This document shows, in pieces, positions 57,727 to 64,000 of a DNA stretch of 64,000 nt (positions are counted from its first letter, which is position 1; the number at the start of each line of letters is the position of its first letter). The stretch comes from Climacium dendroides. Lineage: Eukaryota; Streptophyta; Bryopsida; Hypnales; Climaciaceae. The notes below the pieces were generated by a model. The model saw only the letters and a program-made list of their open reading frames with translations. It was not told where the DNA came from and did not search any database. Both the position numbers and the translations under genes were made by a program. Where the stretch lies: the NCBI GenBank assembly GCA_950106755.1, contig OX467088.1, forward strand, positions 10,028,001-10,092,000, read 5' to 3'.

Positions 57727-60700
57727 ATGGCTTCCACAACTGGGACTCTGATTCTGGTAAGTTCCACGCTCTTGAAGCTTCTTTCAACTTGTTCATGTCG
57801 TCCAGTCTCCATACAGTTCAATCTAGCTGATCAATCGCCCAAACGAGCTCGAAATTCAGAAGCGTCCTCAGTCGGTGAATGTATCAATGCAAGTTTGTTG
57901 GGAAAATGATGTTGTAAAGAAGGTGCACTTGCACGTTTCTTTCGGAAATGATGTTGTAATTAACGTACACTTGGTGTTGCTGACGAGGGAGTTTTTATTT
58001 GCATGTTGTCATTTGTGTCGGTGCCAAATTCCGTTCGAAACGCGTGGAGACTCGATCTCGTGTGCACACAACCATTTCAAGGCAGTTCTGAGAACTCACC
58101 CTCAGCTAGTTTCAACTGTAAACGAAAGTTGGGTTGTATTTGAAACGCGTGGAGACTCTTCTGTTCAGAAAAAGATTTTTCTAGCAGTTGTGAGCATTCG
58201 CACTTAATTAATTAGCTTCTGCATATGTCAATCCCAAGGGACTCAAGAGTTTGACTTTTGGTGTGGAGAGAGAGAATGCATGGTGCTGTGCAATTCTTGT
58301 CCAGATATATTCTTGCAGCATTTGGTGGGCCAGATTGGGCACGAAAAGGATCTCGTGGTTCCTTGCCTACGCTGTTGCCCTTCTAGAATGTTGGAAGTCA
58401 ATCATGTCAAATATTAGTGTTGTCTGGTTTGTAACTTCAGAATTACACTCCCCACCGATGTCCGGGACATGAACTTCTGAGGAACATTGTCAAGGAAGAT
58501 TATCATTCATCGTTCTCCTGAGGGAATATGAGAAGTACAGAGCATGTACATGTGTAGTGAGAATGCAGCGTAAAGAGTAAAGAGTATAAGAGGTGTTCAG
58601 CACTCTCTTTACAGGAGACTCTCTTCACTCCTGTAGCTTTGGGGATTCATCAACTCAAGATTGTGCACAGAAATGAACCTAGATTTCTTTGCCAAGGGTG
58701 TTGAGAGCATTGTCCTTTCAACACTAAAACATTATTGTCGTGCAATCTATGTGACCAAATGACCCCAAAATTTGATTCAAGTCATTTACAAGTACACTAC
58801 AAGATTGTAAGGGGAATTTCATTAAAATGGCGATATGCCATTTATGCCCATGCCATTTATGCGAGTCAAGAGTCATGGAAGTCATGGACTACGCCGCGCA
58901 GCTTGAAACGTAAACCTTCACCTAACCTCGTTTGAAGACCTATGTGTCACAATTTCTGGCACAGGACGACGCACGCCAGATGAACGACAGTGACGATTTG
59001 GACGAAATTGACACTCATGTGAATGAATTTTTGCAGGGGGTGGCTGTGGCGTTGCTGGTGATCTATGCAAGCAGGTTGCTATGGAGACGACAATACAGCA
59101 AGTATTCGAACTTGCCGCCAGGTCCTCGAGCGCTGCCCATCGTGGGGTCGCTGCATTTGTTGGGCACGCGTCCGCACCGCAACTTGGCGGAGCTGGCTTC
59201 GCAGCATGGTCCGCTCATGTCCGTGTGGCTGGGGCAGCGGCTGTGCATCGTGGCGAGCACGGCGGAGGCAGCCAAAGAGTTTCTCAAGCTCCAGGATGCC
59301 AACTTCGCCTTTCGCCCCACGATGCGAGCTGCCGACACCGTTCTACCTGGAGGTGTGCATTCCCTTGGCCACCCCCCATTTTGCAGAAGTTAACCAGAAA
59401 TTGAAGAGGGTAGCCCTCAAGCTTTCTAGGAAGAACGGAAATTTGCGAAATTATAGTATACCTGAGATTTTTTTTTCTTTTTGGGACACAAACATGTTCA
59501 ACAACACACTGCAACGGGTTTCCGTGAGGTAGATAGGCTGATTTCACGCTAGATAAACCACCTGTCACTGCTACGTATCAAACCAGCAACCAAGCCATTC
59601 AGTTTGGGTAACCTTTCCACCATCATCCGGTAGTTTAGGGTCATCTCGTACCGAAACCCAAGATTTTTGGATGGTTTGTTCTAAGGTAGTATGCTCTAAA
59701 ACTGCCCATCTCCTTCAAATTGCCCCTATTATTAGCTAAAGAATGGAGATGAGGTGATTCTTAAATGGACCACTTTAGCAATTAAATGAATCAAGGGAAA
59801 ATTGTTTTGCTATTGCAAGAGTACAACCAAGTGTTGAATTTGTTACTTAGTTCGGTTGGTGTAAATATTCATTACCATCAATTTTGCAAACTTGGTGGAT
59901 TTATAAGGCTTTGGTAATTTTCATGGTGCAATTTGAAGTTGAAATTTAGATATAGTAATAATGTTAGTTAGAGTTATCTTATATTTAATACTACTTATCC
60001 TATTACTTAAATTACTCTAATTCTCAATTAGTTTATAAATAAAGTTTAGGTTGATGTTTTGTTCTATAATATTAGTTGGATAATCTTGACTTTTGGTACA
60101 TCTTATATCAATATGATCACTAGTACTAAGAATTAGAATAGTTGATAAATAGTATTTATGTTGACTTTTGTATTTTGTAATTAGTAATGGATACACTACA
60201 TGTCATTATTATTGTAGTACTTTTTTTTAGAGCTTTAGTGTAGATGAGTGTTACAATTTTTTGGCATCCCAAATCTTACCAATGTAACAAAATTGCCTTT
60301 AATTTGTTACTAATTCAATTCACTCCTACCAATTCAGATTTGGTGCTTCATGACATCACGCCTGCAATTCTACACTTGAGGAAAATCGTTGTGGCAGAGC
60401 TCATGTCTACGAGGCAGTTAGAATCATCTCGATATATAAGAATGGAAGAAATGGCTTCTACACTATGCAAAGTAGCCAAAGAGAATGGTCCTACTTGTAT
60501 AAAAATGCATATAACCTTCATGTCCACAAATGTCTTGTCACGCATGATCTTCAACAAACGGTTCTTGGGTATGGAAGAACAAGATGATGGTGCTAAAATG
60601 GTTCAGGTACTAATGTTTGTTATGTTTCCAAAAAATTTGCTAAGTTTTCAAATATGGCCACATTCCTGTAGTTTCAGTCTTTTTTTCAAGCCTTCCTTCA

Positions 60701-62805
60701 AGTGAGTATCAATTCAATAGCAGTCTAAAGAAAAATAGAACATTCCTTTTACTACAAATTTTAACTTGTGATACTCAATATAGATAGAATATTCAAGAAT
60801 GTTTAATGGTTTGCATTTAAATAAACCTCTTTGGAGTTGTTGAGACATTTTTTGAATAGAAATTCAACTCTATTGGCTAAGTGCTTTCAAAAGTTTAATT
60901 GTTGAAATTAGGCAAAAATTATCTCGTTGCCATTTCACTAAAATTCATGAAACTTTTGAGGTTGGATTCAGGAATTTATAGAGATTGTACAAGGACAGGT
61001 TACAAATTTCAGTGCTTTTTTCATTGGAGACTTCTTCAAGGTCCCAAAGTGGTTTGACCCTCAAGGATTGACCAAGCAGTTTCGAAAGCTTCGAGTTTGC
61101 ATGGACAAGTTCTACACAAAGATGATTGATGAATACAAGGAAGATCAAAAGAGGAAGCCCTCTAAAGAAGGAAAGAAATCACTCCTTGATATTTTTTTAG
61201 AGCAATTGGATTTCCCACAAAACAAAGTTACTGAGGAACACATCAAAGGAGTTGTTTATGTAAGTAATTCCAAAAACACAAACTTTAAATTTTAAATCTT
61301 GAGCTCTAAATCTAAACCTATTATTAATGGCTTTTAAAGTAGTGACTCTTTTTTATGTAGAACTTAAGGTCAAATTTTGATAAATAAGATATACAAGCGA
61401 AACATTGAATGTTCATAACTTTCTCATATGGTGACTTCTTTCAAAGTTGATACATTTTGTTAGCTCAAACTTAAAAATTAGATGTTAAATTGCATTGAAG
61501 TCATCTTTCAATGGCGAACAAGACTATCAACAATTAAGTTTTTCTAAATACTATAGTTGTTGGTACATTCAATTGTTTAAATAATCTCTTTTAATGTGTT
61601 GTTCCTTTAGAATTTCAATGTAATGCACTCACAAGCTTAAATGAATCCTTCAAAGTTGATAATTATCATTTGTAAAGTGGATAACAAATTTGAAACATTA
61701 AAAAATGATTCTTATGATTTGTAATGACAAATTTATTTTCACATGAACTTTTAACAACGGAATTTTATTTATCTTTGATTTGTAATTTGAAAGAGTTTAG
61801 ATTTTCAAAGATTCACATCCAATAGTTTGGCCCCCTTTCTAGATCATTTTATTCTTAATTTGAACACATATTGCTTCCTAAACTTTTTTTAAGCCCTCTA
61901 TTGCTTGAAACTATAATAATTAAGGCAATGATTGAATTACTATGACAAAAACCTAATCTCTAAACTCATAATTATTTGAAATTATGCCCATTTGCATCTC
62001 TAGTAGATATTTTGAAATCATATGTTCTTCCAATATATAAGATTGCTTGAAATCATGCACATGCATGAGATGATTGAGTTGTTGAAACAAATCCCTACAT
62101 AATTATTAGATCTAGAATTGCTTGAATTTGCGCACATGTATTAAAGGATTGAATTCTTGTCTTGGATCCCTTCATTGCCAGGATTTGTTATCAGGAGGGA
62201 TAGAGACAACATCAATCACAACTGAATGGGTTATGGCAGAGGTTCTTCACAATCCAACAATACTAACCAAGGCAATCTTAGAGCTTGACCAAGTGGTTGG
62301 CTTGAACCGCATTGTGCAAGAATCTGACCTCCCTCACCTCAAGTACCTCCATGCCATTGTCAAAGAAACACTCCGTTTACATCCTCCTGTTCCGTTACTC
62401 ATCCCGCACCAAAGTAAAAGTGCAACCAAAGCTTTTGGATACGACATCCCCGCACATACACGCTTATTTGTAAATGTTTGGGCCATCGGACGCAATAACA
62501 ATTGGGAGAAGCCTTTAGAATTTGTTCCAGAGAGGTTTCTTGATGGAGGCAAGAATGTAGCAAAGCAGTTTCTAGGGCAACATTTTGAATTGTTGCCGTT
62601 TGGGTCAGGGAGGCGGCAATGTCCTGGGATGGGGCTAGCATCTGTAGCAGTGCCTTTGCAAGTAGCAAGCTTATTGCATGCATTTGAGTGGGAGGCAAAG
62701 GAGTTGGAGTTGGAGGAGGCGAGGCCAGCATTGACATTGTCAATGCAACATCCCTTGGTTGCGGTGGCAAAAACAAGGTTGCCATTGCATTTGTACAAAT
62801 TGTAG
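57727..62805 (+). CDS. Cytochrome P450 (CYP71 clan), P450-C, complete, 508 aa
   Basis: Exons: 57727-57756, 59037-59352, 60338-60606, 60972-61259, 62182-62805 (30, 316, 269, 288, 624 bp), all GT-AG and in phase. Exon 1 encodes MASTTGTLIL; the 1.28-kb intron 1 hides it from simple ORF searches, which would wrongly start the protein at an upstream in-frame ATG near 58932. Motifs: hinge NLPPGPRALP, HLRKIVVAEL, I-helix SGGIETT (305-311, Ser replacing the usual Ala at the first position), KETLR K-helix (ETLR 363-366), FVPERF (PERF 417-420), haem loop FGSGRRQCPG with Cys448. The C-terminus LPLHLYKL corresponds to LPLHLYQG in P450-B. Exon lengths equal those of B except for one missing codon in exon 5 (NNNW versus NNNSW). 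Its upstream flank is an inverted copy of that of P450-A. Likely an ER hydroxylase of secondary metabolism; substrate unknown. Confidence 0.93.
58885..59015 (-). repeat. Dispersed repeat R1, copy upstream of P450-C exon 2
   Basis: On the minus strand it carries GTCAATTTCGTCC, CCAGAAATTGTGACACA, CAAACGAGGTTAGGTG and GTTTCAAGCTGCGCGGCG, matching monomer 1 of the A and B copies. Unlike in A and B, only one monomer is clear, and it points away from the P450. Confidence 0.5.
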
Positions 62806-64000
62806 ATGTACACATATAGAAGTTGTACAAGCTCTTAGAACACTAAATCAGTTAACCTAGTATTTAGCCTAAAGAATAGACTTTAGGGCCTATTTGTACA
62901 AAAAATCTAAATTTTAAAAAAATTTCAAAAAAATTTAGCAATTTGCAATTTGATGAAATGTTAAAGCAATTGTGCCAAAGAAGTATTTGTATGTATTTGG
63001 AACTATAATCTTTTATATACATTATCAAGGTTTTGAAATTTGTAAAAAAATGTCTAGTATCTTTTATTTTTTAAACCATGATTTTTATTTTTGGAATTTT
63101 TTTTATTGCAATCACATATATATTTTGAAGAAATGAGTCTGCCATAACCAACTAAGATGTAACTAATTAAGTGTCATATACAACTATCCTACAACTGTAG
63201 TCCTCTCTATTTACACCAAATCTTGCTTCATTGTTTTACATCACTATTTCAACATCATTAATATATTGTTTTAGTTGCAAAGTAGAAGTATTAAACATTA
63301 TTTTTGTTGCAAAACAATTGTAGAATGAAATATGTACATTGTTTTAGTCGCAAAGTAGTCATAGAACAAAGTGTAAGATTACTAGGGTTGTAACAAAGTT
63401 CAAATTTAGAATGAATGTAAACTATTCTCCATCCAATATTCATCATAGTTGTCAATTTGAACTAGTCTACACTCCATAATATTCACTATGTCAATTTGCA
63501 ATTGCACTAAACAACTAAGAAATGACTAGGAAACAATGACAACTATAAATGACAATACTTGTTTCCTAGTTGTTTTGTAGTTATTTCTTAGTTGTTTCCT
63601 AATTTTTTTGTAGTTGTTTCTTAGACATTTCCAAATTCAATTTCCAATTGTCTTATATCAATTGTGGGTGTTTGCATGGTTGAATGGACCAAATGTGGCG
63701 GAAGTCCATATCTATAAAACTCACTACAAGGCTAGCCAAAAAAACTTTGCATTAGAAAAGTGAATATAATAATTTTGAGAGAGGTATAGGATAAGCATAG
63801 GAGAGGATTTTCTTAGAACATTACAATGTTGTTGTAAAGTTTGCAGTCAATCAAGAAAAATACAAGGCTTCTAGCTGTAGTAGATGTTTGTGAACATCAC
63901 TATCACCACTTTCTTTCACCTACAACCCTAATGTTTGAATTCAACCCTCAATACCTATTGGAAACAATAGTATTTGAAATCCACTCAAGTTTGCCTATTG
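62806..64000. other. P450-C 3' flank
   Basis: AT-rich sequence with a short inverted repeat (63501-63592). No gene or clear element at the right edge. Confidence 0.5.
63501..63592. repeat. Short inverted repeat
   Basis: AACTAAGAAATGACTAGGAAACAA is mirrored by TTGTTTCCTAGT...ATTTCTTAGTT with a short spacer; a further GTTGTTTC motif repeats beyond it. Confidence 0.5.

Noticed and set aside
58932..59036. In-frame ATG extension upstream of P450-C exon 2 (MKTYVSQFLAQDD...)
   Set aside because: It runs through an R1 repeat copy and lacks a membrane anchor. A TTTTTGCAG acceptor precedes the conserved GVAVALLVIYAS, and the 10-codon exon 1 fits all three paralogues.
1..64000. Plant biosynthetic gene cluster
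   Set aside because: Although there are three P450s, the genes between them are ELIP, CorA-like, PEX5 and UXS, which share no pathway, and no scaffold-forming enzyme is present.

Overview
This window is nuclear DNA from a land plant, probably a seed-free one (moss or liverwort most likely, fern or lycophyte possible). The reasons: every gene has spliceosomal introns; the products are plant-specific or plant-like (ELIP, UDP-glucuronate decarboxylase, a plant-type PEX5, CYP71-clan P450s); and the P450s carry four introns instead of the single intron usual in A-type P450s of flowering plants. The space between genes is AT-rich and full of small inverted-repeat elements. The organism is an inference, not read directly. 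Gene models were built by hand; all coding exons join in phase with no internal stop.

Layout. (1) 1-2057, minus: first two coding exons of P450-A, which continues off the left edge. (2) 8465-13140, minus: complete five-exon P450-B. (3) 19773-21535, plus: early light-induced protein (ELIP), three exons. (4) 23299-27297, minus: CorA-like Mg2+ transporter, three exons. (5) 34385-40426, minus: PEX5, the PTS1 import receptor, 15 exons, 757 aa. (6) 46872-50140, plus: UDP-xylose synthase (UXS), seven exons, whose first intron looks like a minor-spliceosome (U12) AT-AC intron. (7) 57727-62805, plus: complete five-exon P450-C.

The three P450s are paralogues. Each starts with a separate 10-codon exon, followed by an exon of exactly 316 bp. 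A and C, with several kb of upstream DNA, lie as inverted copies about 55 kb apart. A and B are close copies in the same orientation. The four genes between them are unrelated single-copy housekeeping or stress genes (photoprotection, ion transport, peroxisome import, cell-wall nucleotide sugar), so this is not an evident biosynthetic cluster.

Between genes are many small repeats: a 1,044-bp CACTA-type element with a matching 3-bp target duplication, a 709-bp foldback, several MITE-like hairpins, tandem arrays, and a short dispersed repeat found both upstream of the P450 second exons and in introns of the ELIP and PEX5 genes. I found no virus, CRISPR array, rRNA or tRNA gene, and no clear new multi-gene system. 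The most distinctive signals are the U12-type intron, the mirrored P450 segments and the intron-dwelling repeat family.
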